Virus record (IMG/VR): IMGVR_UViG_3300025127_000041 | Location: 1 to 58,157 of that record | Strand: one strand, 5' to 3' | Length of the DNA: 58,157 nucleotides | Source: a virus | In this document: piece after piece, positions 23,600 to 33,047 of the stretch | How positions within the stretch are numbered: the first letter of the stretch is position 1 | Layout: the number at the start of each line of letters is the position of its first letter | Translations under genes and position numbers: made by a program | Notes under the pieces: model-generated | The model's database searches: none | What the model saw: only the letters and a program-made list of their open reading frames with translations | What the model was told of the DNA's origin: nothing

Positions 23600-26500
23600 A
23601 TGGAGCTAAAGAAGACATTCCTAGCAGGAAAGATGAACAAAGATCTTGACCAAAGACTCCTGTCTGGTGGTCAGTACTCTGATGCATTGAATATAACTAT
23701 AGACACGTCTGAGGGATCTAATATTGGATCTGTTTCAAACTCACTAGGTAACACACTTAAGGGAGATATAACAACGATACTAAACTCATACACACCAGCG
23801 ATAGGATCTACAAATGCCAGGACTATAGGTGCAGTAGAGTACGAGGCATTGAACCTGATATACTGGTTTGTAGCGGCAGATGAGTATGACGCAATATTTG
23901 AGTACAACGAGATAGACAACACTATAGCACAGATTCTTATATGTACAAAGACTGGTGGTAATCCAAGTAAGCTTAACTTCAATCATCAGTACTTGATTAC
24001 AGGGGTTAATTATCTACCTGGGCACAAGGATGACGGTGCACTACTGTTTTGGACGGACAACTATAATCCACCCAGGAAGATAAACATAGCAAGGGCTAAA
24101 GGGTATTCGGTGGATGACAGTCGTATTGATAACGACATAGATGTAATAATTAGACCGCCATTACATGCACCAGCCATATACCCAAGCAAGGGGCTTACTC
24201 AATCAAATAACATGGATGAGAGGTTTCTTTACTTCTCGTACAGGTATAAATATGTGGATAACGAGTACAGTTCAATGTCACCATTTTCAGGTGTTGCATT
24301 TAAACCTGGTGAATATCAAGTAGATCCTCTTAACGGTGACAATGCCGCCATGGTTAATGAGTATAACGAGTGTAGGATTGTATTTGAAACTGGTAATCAG
24401 TTTGTTCAAGAGATACAACTACTTGCGTATGACACAAGAAGTCTTAATGTCAAAATAGTAAAGTCTATAGACAAAGAGGAGGAGCAGCTTAATGATAATG
24501 CTGTTGGTAGCTACACTTTTAACAATAACAAGATATACGCACCACTACCAGCCGATCAGGTTACTAGGCTGTTTGACAATGTACCTCTTCTGGCTAAGTC
24601 TCAAGAAATAATAGGTAACAGGTTGATATATGGTAACTACACTCAGTTTCAGGACGTTGATGAGGTTTTATTTAGCGTCACATATTCATCTACAGACACC
24701 GCTAAAAATACCCCAATAAGTACATTTAGGACAGATAGGGATTATGAGGTAGGAATTATATATGGTGATGACTACGGACGTATGACTACGGCATTAATAA
24801 GTAATGACAACTCGGTATATATACCGCCCTCTGTTTCTGACAAGGGTAATAGTCTAAAGGTAAGAATAGAAAACACAGCTCCTGTTTGGGCTACAAATTA
24901 TAGGTTGGTTGTAAAGCAATCGAAGAAGAATTACTACAACATCTTTCCATTATGGTACTATGTAGATGGTCCATTTAGATACTTTAGAATAAACGAGTTT
25001 GACAGAGATAAATTTAAGGTTGGTGATTATGTAATATTTAAATCATCAGGTACGGGACCGACGTATTCCAATAAAGAGTATAAGATACTTGAGTTTGAGT
25101 TAAAGCCAGATGGATTTGAAGATATATCACAAGCTGAGGCGGGGCTTTATTTTAAAATAAAGGTAGACTCACCCAATCTATTTACAGACAATGATAAGTT
25201 CCAGGCAATTTGGCAGCATACTGGGACAAGTCGACCTGTAAACCCCTCAATTTATGCCAACCCTGACGAAAAATATGCAAAACTACCTGTCGCTATATTT
25301 GGGAATAGTTATATTGACCCTCACACTCCATACTATGGGTCAAACGATGCCAACTCTATGTCGGTATCAGACGCTCAGTTTATTTCAGCGTCAGAATTAC
25401 CAGGCTCGTCAGCTACATGGGCAGCTGGTCACGCAGACATGAGGATCACTGTAGAGATAGATAGTGTGACAGCAACAGATGTTACATTTAAATACACAAA
25501 AGATATAGATGAAGGTACATATATAGAAGAAAACGTATCTATATCTAGTCCTCATTTTCTTATGAGTCCTACATCAACCTCTTCCTTACCGATCTGCAGA
25601 ATTGCCTTTAATCAAAACTCGGCATATAGCGTGGGTGATAAATGGAAGATTCTTTGCAGGAGTAATAAAAGCTTCGGTATAGCGGCTAATTATTTTCAAT
25701 CGCCTGGGGAAGACGCTGGTGCGGTTCCTACATTTTTAACTGATATATCAGATGAAGGTGATGGAAAATACGGTGGCGGTGCCGTTGGAATTGTAACTCG
25801 AAATTCTTCAGATGCAAATGTTAATAAAGAGATAGAGATACAGGCGTTAGCCAAAATTAAAATTCACATCCTACAAGATAGGAATCCGTCAGGTGAAAAT
25901 TCAGTTAATACACCTCAAGCTGAACAGGTTTTTGTATCAGATAGAAAGTATGATAACATAGAGGAGTGGTTTGTAGAATCTGGAGCATATAAGGATTTTG
26001 TTCAGTTTAACAGAAGCGGGGACGACGTAGGTGCAACAGGTGTATGTTTTAGAAGGGCTAGATATGCTGTAGATGGTTTTACTGGAGTAACTCAGCAAGA
26101 TGTTGAACTCACTCAGGAAAGAAGTGATTTTGTTGACATCACACGGTACTCATCTGCTTATCCGACACTTCCAACTGAGGACTATCCTGTCAGGATGATT
26201 ATAAAAGGATTTGGTAAAAGTAAACAATATGGTTTATTAGACCCTCAATTTGGTGAATCCGCTGCCAGAAATAGTATTAGAGTAAGATTTAGAATAGAGC
26301 AGTTAGACAATCCATTGGCTTGTGAGACGGAGCCTCTGGATCAGGATTTGGAGATATATCACGAGGTAACAGACTCTAAAGATATAGTAAACAACCTTCA
26401 TCAGGTAGGATGGAAGTATGCAGATTTTACACATGCCAACACTGTATTTCCAGACATTACATCTATAGTCGATAAGACAGTTCTAGGACCTGCCTATACA

Positions 26501-27769
26501 GGACAGGTATCGGTACCTAACCCTGCAAGCACAGACAGCCCTCACAATTTTTCAGTAGGTCAGAGCGTATATGTATATGGGGGTACATCAAACGTAACTG
26601 ATGGATATTACACTATAACATACATACCAAACCAGTACTCTATAGTTATAGACCTATCATGGCCTGGTAGTGGATCTCCAGATGTCAATCAACGTGTCTA
26701 TCATCAGGACTGGGAGGCAGATCAATCTACCACTCAGGCCGCTACCATTGAGATCAATCAGACGTCCGCACTCAACAGTCAGTTCAACGCATTTGCCTTT
26801 GGTAACGGTGTGGAGTCTGATAGAATAAAGGATGACTTTAACGCTGCCTCTATGAAGTTTAGCCCAAGGGTTACAAGTATTATAGAGGACTACGAGAACG
26901 AGCGTAAGGAGGCCTCATTGACATACAGCGGAGTGTTTAGGGGAGATACATCTATCAATAGATTGAACGAGTTTAATCTATCTCTGGCAAACTTTAAGGA
27001 TCTCGATAGAGAGTTCGGTCCCATTCAAAAGCTATATGCAAGAGACACAGATGTATTTGTTCTTCATCAGGACAAGATAAACAAGGTGTTGTATGGTAAG
27101 AATGTATTGTTCGATGCCGTAGGTGGCGGACAGGTCGCCTCTATACCTGAGGTATTAGGGAACGAGATGCCATATCCTGTTGAGTACGGGATAAGTAACA
27201 ACCCAGAGAGCTTTGCCACAAATGCTGGTAATATGTACTTCACAGACTCAAGACGTGGATGTGTTGTAGGGATAGAGAAAAATGCTGTAAATGAGATATC
27301 TTCACTAGGTATGACTGACTATTTTAGGGACGAGCTTAAGGACAATCCAGAGACGCAAAAGTTAGGGGCATATGATCCTTATTCTAACAGGTATACATTG
27401 TCTACAAATAATACTAGAAGATCATCACCATGTGAATTGACTATTCGACCGTCTACACTTAGTGTTGAGAATAATTCTGGCGGTGTTTCTATGTTTATGT
27501 TTAACATATCTACAGCTCTGTCATGGGCGATCACATTGGTTGACACAGGATCAGGTACATCTTGGGTTAGCTTATCAAGCACGTCAGGATATGGAGCTCA
27601 AAATATTTACGCAAATGTTGCAAATAACTTCTCAGGTTCCACAAGAACTATTAACTTTGTTGTAACATACTGCACCAGCGTGACACAGACATTTACTTTA
27701 ACGCAGGCCAAAGGTGGTAAGGGTACAGTTAGACCTATTATAATAAATAAACCAGAGGATAAAAAATGA
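23600..27769 (+). CDS. Large tail stabilisation-type protein with C-terminal BACON domain
   Basis: 1389 residues. The start MELKKTFLAGKMNKDLDQRL and SDALNITIDTSEGSNIGSVS matches the xFxxGxMNKDLDERL...DALNIxxxTSEGSxVGxVxN signature I know from stabilisation proteins of Bacteroidota and marine podoviruses. The body is beta-rich with propeller-like repeats. Residues about 1277-1372 form a BACON domain: CELTIRPSTLSVENNSGGVS, LSWAITL, GTSWVSLSSTSG, TRTINFVVTYC, TQTFTLTQAKG. BACON folds occur in Bacteroidota surface proteins and may hold the phage at the cell or in mucus. It ends in an ATGA overlap with the fibre gene. Confidence 0.8.
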   Translation: MELKKTFLAGKMNKDLDQRLLSGGQYSDALNITIDTSEGSNIGSVSNSLGNTLKGDITTILNSYTPAIGSTNARTIGAVEYEALNLIYWFVAADEYDAIFEYNEIDNTIAQILICTKTGGNPSKLNFNHQYLITGVNYLPGHKDDGALLFWTDNYNPPRKINIARAKGYSVDDSRIDNDIDVIIRPPLHAPAIYPSKGLTQSNNMDERFLYFSYRYKYVDNEYSSMSPFSGVAFKPGEYQVDPLNGDNAAMVNEYNECRIVFETGNQFVQEIQLLAYDTRSLNVKIVKSIDKEEEQLNDNAVGSYTFNNNKIYAPLPADQVTRLFDNVPLLAKSQEIIGNRLIYGNYTQFQDVDEVLFSVTYSSTDTAKNTPISTFRTDRDYEVGIIYGDDYGRMTTALISNDNSVYIPPSVSDKGNSLKVRIENTAPVWATNYRLVVKQSKKNYYNIFPLWYYVDGPFRYFRINEFDRDKFKVGDYVIFKSSGTGPTYSNKEYKILEFELKPDGFEDISQAEAGLYFKIKVDSPNLFTDNDKFQAIWQHTGTSRPVNPSIYANPDEKYAKLPVAIFGNSYIDPHTPYYGSNDANSMSVSDAQFISASELPGSSATWAAGHADMRITVEIDSVTATDVTFKYTKDIDEGTYIEENVSISSPHFLMSPTSTSSLPICRIAFNQNSAYSVGDKWKILCRSNKSFGIAANYFQSPGEDAGAVPTFLTDISDEGDGKYGGGAVGIVTRNSSDANVNKEIEIQALAKIKIHILQDRNPSGENSVNTPQAEQVFVSDRKYDNIEEWFVESGAYKDFVQFNRSGDDVGATGVCFRRARYAVDGFTGVTQQDVELTQERSDFVDITRYSSAYPTLPTEDYPVRMIIKGFGKSKQYGLLDPQFGESAARNSIRVRFRIEQLDNPLACETEPLDQDLEIYHEVTDSKDIVNNLHQVGWKYADFTHANTVFPDITSIVDKTVLGPAYTGQVSVPNPASTDSPHNFSVGQSVYVYGGTSNVTDGYYTITYIPNQYSIVIDLSWPGSGSPDVNQRVYHQDWEADQSTTQAATIEINQTSALNSQFNAFAFGNGVESDRIKDDFNAASMKFSPRVTSIIEDYENERKEASLTYSGVFRGDTSINRLNEFNLSLANFKDLDREFGPIQKLYARDTDVFVLHQDKINKVLYGKNVLFDAVGGGQVASIPEVLGNEMPYPVEYGISNNPESFATNAGNMYFTDSRRGCVVGIEKNAVNEISSLGMTDYFRDELKDNPETQKLGAYDPYSNRYTLSTNNTRRSSPCELTIRPSTLSVENNSGGVSMFMFNISTALSWAITLVDTGSGTSWVSLSSTSGYGAQNIYANVANNFSGSTRTINFVVTYCTSVTQTFTLTQAKGGKGTVRPIIINKPEDKK

Positions 27770-30312
27770 AACTAAATCAATCTTATCAATACACAGGAAG
27801 TAATGAGTTCACGTTTGATAATGTATTACTCGGAGCAACAGGTATAGCGTTATTTGATACTAAGACTGGTATTGGTGGGATAGATTTTATACCTAATCAT
27901 GGCTCTACTGTTACATTAAAGGCAGGTGATCCATCTACAGAGTACTTTGATTTTTCACCAAGTCTTCATAATAAGATATACTACCTGGTTACAAATCAGG
28001 AGTATTCTGAGTCCGACAAGGCCACTATAAAGTCTTTAGGTACAGCTGTAAGCGTTCATTTTAACGGTACTGATTATCAGGGTGATTTTGTTTTTCAGAA
28101 TCCTAATGATTTTGAGTTTCTTTATCTGATGTGGGACTATGAGGATTCTATAGGGACAGGTACAGCTTCCTTTAAAGGTATAGCAAGGTCTAGGTCTATA
28201 AAGCTTGATCTAGGAACAAACATAGGGGTGGCTGGTATAAATTACCAGGCGGTAGATATACCTGTGAGATTTCAGATACAGAACAATAATACAGTTATAG
28301 AAGACTCTGGATATGTGGGACTCAATTCTATTGCTAACTTTAACGCACTTAGAGCTGCAGGTGTGAGTCTTAGCGATATAAAGCTTCAAACCCCTTATGA
28401 CGGTACGGTAAACAACGGTACAGGTTCATTAAGGTTTGATAAAATTTCAGAATCTGATGACTCAAGAGTTATAGTTGACTCACCTATAGCTAATTCTGTA
28501 TGGATAGTTAATAGAGTTATGCCTAGCCTGACTTCATTTTATATTGACACGACAAACGGTACAGAGGCAAACGTATGTACTCAGTGCCCAACAGCCAATT
28601 ACTATCACAATGGAACATCTGCACTTCCTGAACCAGGAGACAGGATATATACAAACTCTACAGGATCTTTAGTTTATGATGGAGGTAATGCTCTTCACAT
28701 GATAGACACGGTGATATGTACTGTCCCTAGTTCTACAGGAAAGAGCTATATAGGTGTAGATTCAAATGGGAACGTGCTTACAAAAGAGCCATGTGATTGC
28801 CCTGAGTTTGCTGTGCCTTTTATATATCAAGAGGATATGGTTTTTAGATCTTTAAATGATATCAACATACCTATAAGTGTTCATGGTAACCCTAGCTCAT
28901 TCACGCTTGTTACAACATGCATTCAGTATTCGCTACAGGGAGGATCAGAATCAACACTGTTTACATTCACCGACTGTGAATCAAACACTCAAACTATAAC
29001 TATTGGATTTGATTCTAACGCTATAGTTTGTGCTACTACAGTCCCTACTGTGGTTCGTGGTGATGGTAGTGTTACAAATATGGGTAGATGTATTAGTCAT
29101 ATATTTCCACAAGGTCTTACCTTTGATGAATCTATAGGTGCGGTGACAGGAAGGTCTCAAAAAGAGATATCGTTTTCTTTTACTATAAATGCAACAAACT
29201 GTTTTGGAACCAGTGCTAATAAAACGATAAATGTAGAGATAACCTCACCTTCGGATAGAAAGCCATTTCGTATGGATGTAAATAACTTTACAACGGAGTC
29301 GTCTCCAGCATGTGCTATCACGCCTTCCTTAAGCACCATGTATTTTGATGGACCTAACCCTGTTCCTACACTTAGGGATAGGATTTACTGGTTTACCAAC
29401 GACAATGGATTTCAAACATTTACAGGTGGTGATAAATGGTATTACGTGGATAACTCTCAGGAGGTAATACAGATAGATGACAACGGTTTTGTATCTGACG
29501 TGTATGCATGTCCAGGCACAACAACCACTACGACTACAACTACTACGACTACCGTGCCAGCTGTAGGTAACTACTACACGGCAAAACTTTGTGCAGATCC
29601 CACAACTATAGTGACACTACTTGACGCCACATCTGTAGCTATAGTAGTTGGAAATGTCGTCAAGACAGCTGACGGAAACTGCTGGGAGATAACGGGTACA
29701 ACCACAGGTTCATACCCATATTACTTAATAGAAAATCCCGTCGTAATATATGCAGACTGCACGACTTGTACTGGAACAACTACAACCACAACAACTACAA
29801 CAACTACTACAGCACCCGTCATCAGCTCATTCAATATGGATTCATCTGCCCAAACAACAGATTTTGCTGCATGTTCACTTACGCCCTCTCTTTCGACATT
29901 CTACCACAACGGTAGTGGCTCAATTCCTGCCGTTAACGACTTCGTTTACACGGATGCCTTAGGAGCAAATTTATTTGACGGTGTATTTAAGTGGTACTAT
30001 GTGGACGACGGAGGTACAGCCTACACCATAAATATATCATCGACTGGTCAAGTACTGTATGTAAGGGCGTGTGCAGGAGTTACGACTACAACAACCACAA
30101 CAACGCTTACCAAAACCTACTACACTTATAAAGACTGTAATGATGGTATTATTGCTGGTAAATTATATTTCTTTGGACCAAAGATCCTTGCATCAGACAC
30201 TGCTGTAAAAGCCTCAGATGGAAACTGCTACAAGATATTTAATGTAGACTCAGCTGGAGGGCCAGAGTTAGAGGTATTGTTTGTATATAATTCGTGTTAC
30301 GATTGCCAGTAG
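27766..30312 (+). CDS. Modular tail fibre with poly-Thr linkers
   Basis: 848 residues. The N-terminal part (1-270) is beta-rich; about 270-340 is an early A-like module; about 340-500 includes a putative-Ig stretch (GLTFDESIGAVTGR...KTINVEITSP). From about 500 the protein alternates two Cys-bearing modules: A (FRMDVNNF...AITPSLSTMYFDG...KWYYVD...YACPG), T12, B (YYTAKLC...DGNCWEI...YADCTTC), T12, A again, T8, B again. Linkers lie at 29518-29553, 29776-29811 and 30082-30105. The Thr runs are written in mixed ACN codons. Likely a receptor-binding fibre with flexible or glycosylated hinges. Confidence 0.75.
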   Translation: MKLNQSYQYTGSNEFTFDNVLLGATGIALFDTKTGIGGIDFIPNHGSTVTLKAGDPSTEYFDFSPSLHNKIYYLVTNQEYSESDKATIKSLGTAVSVHFNGTDYQGDFVFQNPNDFEFLYLMWDYEDSIGTGTASFKGIARSRSIKLDLGTNIGVAGINYQAVDIPVRFQIQNNNTVIEDSGYVGLNSIANFNALRAAGVSLSDIKLQTPYDGTVNNGTGSLRFDKISESDDSRVIVDSPIANSVWIVNRVMPSLTSFYIDTTNGTEANVCTQCPTANYYHNGTSALPEPGDRIYTNSTGSLVYDGGNALHMIDTVICTVPSSTGKSYIGVDSNGNVLTKEPCDCPEFAVPFIYQEDMVFRSLNDINIPISVHGNPSSFTLVTTCIQYSLQGGSESTLFTFTDCESNTQTITIGFDSNAIVCATTVPTVVRGDGSVTNMGRCISHIFPQGLTFDESIGAVTGRSQKEISFSFTINATNCFGTSANKTINVEITSPSDRKPFRMDVNNFTTESSPACAITPSLSTMYFDGPNPVPTLRDRIYWFTNDNGFQTFTGGDKWYYVDNSQEVIQIDDNGFVSDVYACPGTTTTTTTTTTTTVPAVGNYYTAKLCADPTTIVTLLDATSVAIVVGNVVKTADGNCWEITGTTTGSYPYYLIENPVVIYADCTTCTGTTTTTTTTTTTTAPVISSFNMDSSAQTTDFAACSLTPSLSTFYHNGSGSIPAVNDFVYTDALGANLFDGVFKWYYVDDGGTAYTINISSTGQVLYVRACAGVTTTTTTTTLTKTYYTYKDCNDGIIAGKLYFFGPKILASDTAVKASDGNCYKIFNVDSAGGPELEVLFVYNSCYDCQ
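29518..30105 (+). repeat. ACN trinucleotide tracts encoding three poly-Thr linkers
   Basis: Runs of 12, 12 and 8 Thr codons at 29518-29553, 29776-29811 and 30082-30105. Length changes by slippage would stay in frame, so the linkers can vary among relatives without breaking the gene. Confidence 0.9.
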
Positions 30313-31223
30313 AGTATAACTTAAGGTTTATATCAGCACAGCCTGCTACAGATTACTATGCATGGCAGGTAGAGGTATATATAAACAACTTTCTATCTAT
30401 GGGTTACAGTGACATCGATGTGGTGTCAGGTTTCCAGGATATGATACCAGACTCATGGGGTAAGCTTGTTTCGAGATACGGAGATAGGGTTAACTTTTAC
30501 TTCTACGAGGACACCTTAGGTAGTGTAAGGTATATACCTTCGATACAGGCACATATACTAAAGAAACACTTCGATGAGAATCCAAGCTCTGATGCGTTCT
30601 TCTTTCATGACTCTGACTTTATATTCACAAAGAGGCTAGACTTCAAACCATTCCTACAGGATCACAACTGGTACTTCTCAGACACGATTAGCTATATAGG
30701 GTACGAATACATAATGAGCAAGGGCGAGGAAGTTCTAGACGCCATGTGTGATATTGTAGGTATATCCAAGGATATAGTAAGAAAAAATCAAGATAACAGT
30801 GGTGGTGCACAGAAGCTTATGAAGAACCTAACATCTCAGTACTGGGCCAAGGTTGAGAGTGACAGTATAAGGCTGTACGAGAAGATGATCACCATGCAGC
30901 ATGTGCGTAAGCCTGAGGATCCTTATGGAATACAGTCATGGACGGCAAGCATGTGGGCAGAGCTTTGGAATGGTTGGCTGGCAGGACACAATGTAATAGT
31001 TCCCAAAGAGTTTGATTTTTGTTGGGCTACATGCCCATCATCCAGGTGGGATGAGGTGTACTTCTTTCACAATGCAGGGGTTCCAAACAACACACAGGGA
31101 ATGTTCTATAAGCCCGACTATGCATATAAACTACCTTATAATGAGGATCTAGATATATCCCCTGAGAGATGCTCCTATCACTACTACAACGAGATGAAGG
31201 CGGTCGACAGTTGTTTGCTTTAA
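30294..31223 (+). CDS. Putative GT-A-type glycosyltransferase
   Basis: 309 residues if read from GTG 30294 (TTG 30303 is the alternative; no ATG is near). It overlaps the fibre end by 19 bases. The start LRFISAQPATDYYAWQVEVY, then DAFFFHDSDFIF (Asp106-Ser-Asp108) gives a DxD-like motif where GT-A enzymes bind the sugar-nucleotide metal. Later WFSDTISY-like and WNGWLAGHNVIVPKEF stretches follow. Beside a fibre with poly-Thr linkers, it could glycosylate that fibre, or alter host surface sugars. Fold and substrate are inferred. Confidence 0.62.
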   Translation: MLRLPVEYNLRFISAQPATDYYAWQVEVYINNFLSMGYSDIDVVSGFQDMIPDSWGKLVSRYGDRVNFYFYEDTLGSVRYIPSIQAHILKKHFDENPSSDAFFFHDSDFIFTKRLDFKPFLQDHNWYFSDTISYIGYEYIMSKGEEVLDAMCDIVGISKDIVRKNQDNSGGAQKLMKNLTSQYWAKVESDSIRLYEKMITMQHVRKPEDPYGIQSWTASMWAELWNGWLAGHNVIVPKEFDFCWATCPSSRWDEVYFFHNAGVPNNTQGMFYKPDYAYKLPYNEDLDISPERCSYHYYNEMKAVDSCLL

Positions 31224-31228
31224 TTTTG
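31221..31228 (+). promoter_or_regulatory. Promoter motif TAATTTTG
   Basis: TAATTTTG followed by T overlaps the previous stop codon (TAA 31221-31223), 13 bases before ATG 31242. It is a weaker match than the others. Confidence 0.45.
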
Positions 31229-31241
31229 TTAAATTTGTATT

Positions 31242-32006
31242 ATGGCAACTATAACGTACTCCACATGGACGAAAGGATGGACATCCTTCTGGTCCTATGT
31301 GCCCGACTGGATGATCGGTCTGAACAGCAGCTTCTACACCTTCACAGAGGGTAAGCTGTACAAGCACAACGACAACACCACAAGAAATAACTTCTATGGC
31401 GTTCAATACCCTTCAACGGTGACCACGGTATTTAATGATGAGCCGATGCAGATGAAGGTCTTTAAGACGATATCAGAGGATTCAAACAAGCCATGGAAGG
31501 CGACCATAGATACAGAGCTAAACACCGCAGAGATGGATGTAACGTACTTTGTACAAAAGGAGGAAGAGTGGTTCGCATACATAAGAAGAGTGGACAACAC
31601 GATAGACCTTAAGGCTGTATCTACACAGGGTATTGGTAACGCTACAAGTATAGACAGCTCTACTGCAAGTGCGGTAGTGGTAACATTTGGATTTGATTTA
31701 AACAAGTCTATAAGTATAGGCGATGAGCTATACAAGATGGGTGTCACGGGTACCAACCCTCCAATATCTGACGGGACGATGGTTCTTATAGGGACTATAA
31801 CTGGCCTTACAGCTACAACTATAACTGTAAACACAACAGCTGGAGTTATTCCTTTGACTACTGATTTTTTGATAGGCGTAAAGAACAGCCAGGTCGAGTC
31901 ATATGGAAGCAGAGGTTTCTTTATGTCTGTAAAGCTTGAGAACAACGACACCACTCAGGTGGAAATGTTTTCTATAGCCAGTTCAGTATTCAAAAGTTTT
32001 CCGTAA
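31242..32006 (+). CDS. Conserved structural protein, tail region
   Basis: 254 residues. WTKGWTSFWSYVPDWMIGLN followed by SSFYTFTEGKLYKHN and FYGVQYPSTVTTVFNDEP is a signature I recall from phages of flavobacteria and from crAss-like phages, where the protein counts among virion genes. Beta-rich throughout, no membrane segment. Probably a tail or fibre-base protein. Confidence 0.7.
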   Translation: MATITYSTWTKGWTSFWSYVPDWMIGLNSSFYTFTEGKLYKHNDNTTRNNFYGVQYPSTVTTVFNDEPMQMKVFKTISEDSNKPWKATIDTELNTAEMDVTYFVQKEEEWFAYIRRVDNTIDLKAVSTQGIGNATSIDSSTASAVVVTFGFDLNKSISIGDELYKMGVTGTNPPISDGTMVLIGTITGLTATTITVNTTAGVIPLTTDFLIGVKNSQVESYGSRGFFMSVKLENNDTTQVEMFSIASSVFKSFP

Positions 32007-32011
32007 ATTTG
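32004..32011 (+). promoter_or_regulatory. Possible promoter motif TAAATTTG
   Basis: TAAATTTG followed by T overlaps the previous stop codon, only four bases before ATG 32016. If used, the transcript would be nearly leaderless, so it may be chance. Confidence 0.3.
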
Positions 32012-32015
32012 TTAA

Positions 32016-32417
32016 ATGGAAGTTAGGTTCTTAACATCTGATGATTATGAGACGTTATCGTCATGGTGGAAGGACTGGAGATGGACACCCCCTCCTAAGG
32101 ACATGCTGCCAGAGAATGGTCTGGGAGGCGTCATGATCCACAAGGATGGGAAAGAAATTTGTGCTGGTTTTGTATACTTCACAAACTCATCGGCCGCTTG
32201 GCTGGAGTTTATAGTGTCAAACTTTCACTACAGGGAGGACGATAGGCAGGAGGCTATAAGGTTTCTGATCAACGTACTCACTGAGCTTATTAAGGACAAG
32301 GGTTCTTATAAATATATTTACACCTCTCTAAAGAGCAAGAGCTTGATAGACAGGTACGGGGAGTGTGGCTTTAAGATGGGTAGCACGAACTGTAACGAAA
32401 TGATAAAGGTATTATAA
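32016..32417 (+). CDS. GNAT-like protein
   Basis: 133 residues. The order MEVRFLTSDDYETLSSWW, GGVMIHKDGKEICAGFVYF, AAWLEFIVSNFHYREDDRQE, AIRFLINVLTEL, YIYTSLKSKSLIDRYGECGF follows the GNAT fold: a central sheet with a helix after the strand-4 bulge and the final Y..CGF helix. The usual R/QxxGxG/A coenzyme A loop is not clear, so catalysis is uncertain. Similar genes recur in the tail region of podoviruses. Confidence 0.6.
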   Translation: MEVRFLTSDDYETLSSWWKDWRWTPPPKDMLPENGLGGVMIHKDGKEICAGFVYFTNSSAAWLEFIVSNFHYREDDRQEAIRFLINVLTELIKDKGSYKYIYTSLKSKSLIDRYGECGFKMGSTNCNEMIKVL

Positions 32418-32418
32418 T

Positions 32419-33045
32419 ATGGCAGCAGTAACATCAACAATAGTGGCACTTGGAGGCGTAGGCTTAAGTGCTGCACAGGCCATAAAGGCAAACAAGCAAG
32501 AAAAAGCGGCAAATAGAGAGGCCGTAAAGGCAGAGGCCGCTATGCGTAATGTAAAGGAAGAAAACATGTTCAAGCAACAGCAGGTTCCTACGCTTGGCTA
32601 TGATTTAGCACAAGAGTCTCAGGCACAGAGAGATATATCTACAATATCAGCACTTCAAGGAGCTGGTGCTGCAGGTGTTATCGGTGGGATAGGAAAGGTA
32701 GCACAGGCTGGTGCAGCGGCAGACCTACAGCTTGCGGCACAAGCAGAGCAGGCTCAGTTCAAGAGAGATACACTTCAGTCTCAGGCAGCTCAAGGTATCG
32801 AGCAGAGACGTGCTGGTAGAGAGTTCGGAATAGAGGGCAACAGGCTGGCAGGTGCCCAGGCAGCAGCACAGGCGGCACAGGCTCAGAAGAATCAAGCCTT
32901 TGAGGGAATGTTTAGCGGTTTGCTTGGTGCGGCAGGATCGGCACAGCTTGCAGGTCAGGCAATGGGAATGGAAGGTAATTATCTTGACAACCTTCAAAGC
33001 ATACAACAAACAAATCTACTTGCCGCTGCAGGTACTAAATCATAA
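32419..33045 (+). CDS. Ala/Gln-rich internal virion protein
   Basis: 208 residues. A hydrophobic start (AAVTSTIVALGGVGLSAAQA), then helices rich in Ala, Gln and Gly with one hydrophobic stretch at about 75-95 (LQGAGAAGVIGGIGKVAQAG). This composition resembles T7 gp14 and P22-type ejection proteins, which leave the virion and line a channel across the periplasm. It precedes two further large virion proteins, as in the T7 gp14-15-16 order. Confidence 0.65.
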   Translation: MAAVTSTIVALGGVGLSAAQAIKANKQEKAANREAVKAEAAMRNVKEENMFKQQQVPTLGYDLAQESQAQRDISTISALQGAGAAGVIGGIGKVAQAGAAADLQLAAQAEQAQFKRDTLQSQAAQGIEQRRAGREFGIEGNRLAGAQAAAQAAQAQKNQAFEGMFSGLLGAAGSAQLAGQAMGMEGNYLDNLQSIQQTNLLAAAGTKS

Positions 33046-33047
33046 TT

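Noticed and set aside
29518-30105. CRISPR-like repeats
   Set aside because: The ACN tracts are coding poly-Thr runs without spacers of regular size.
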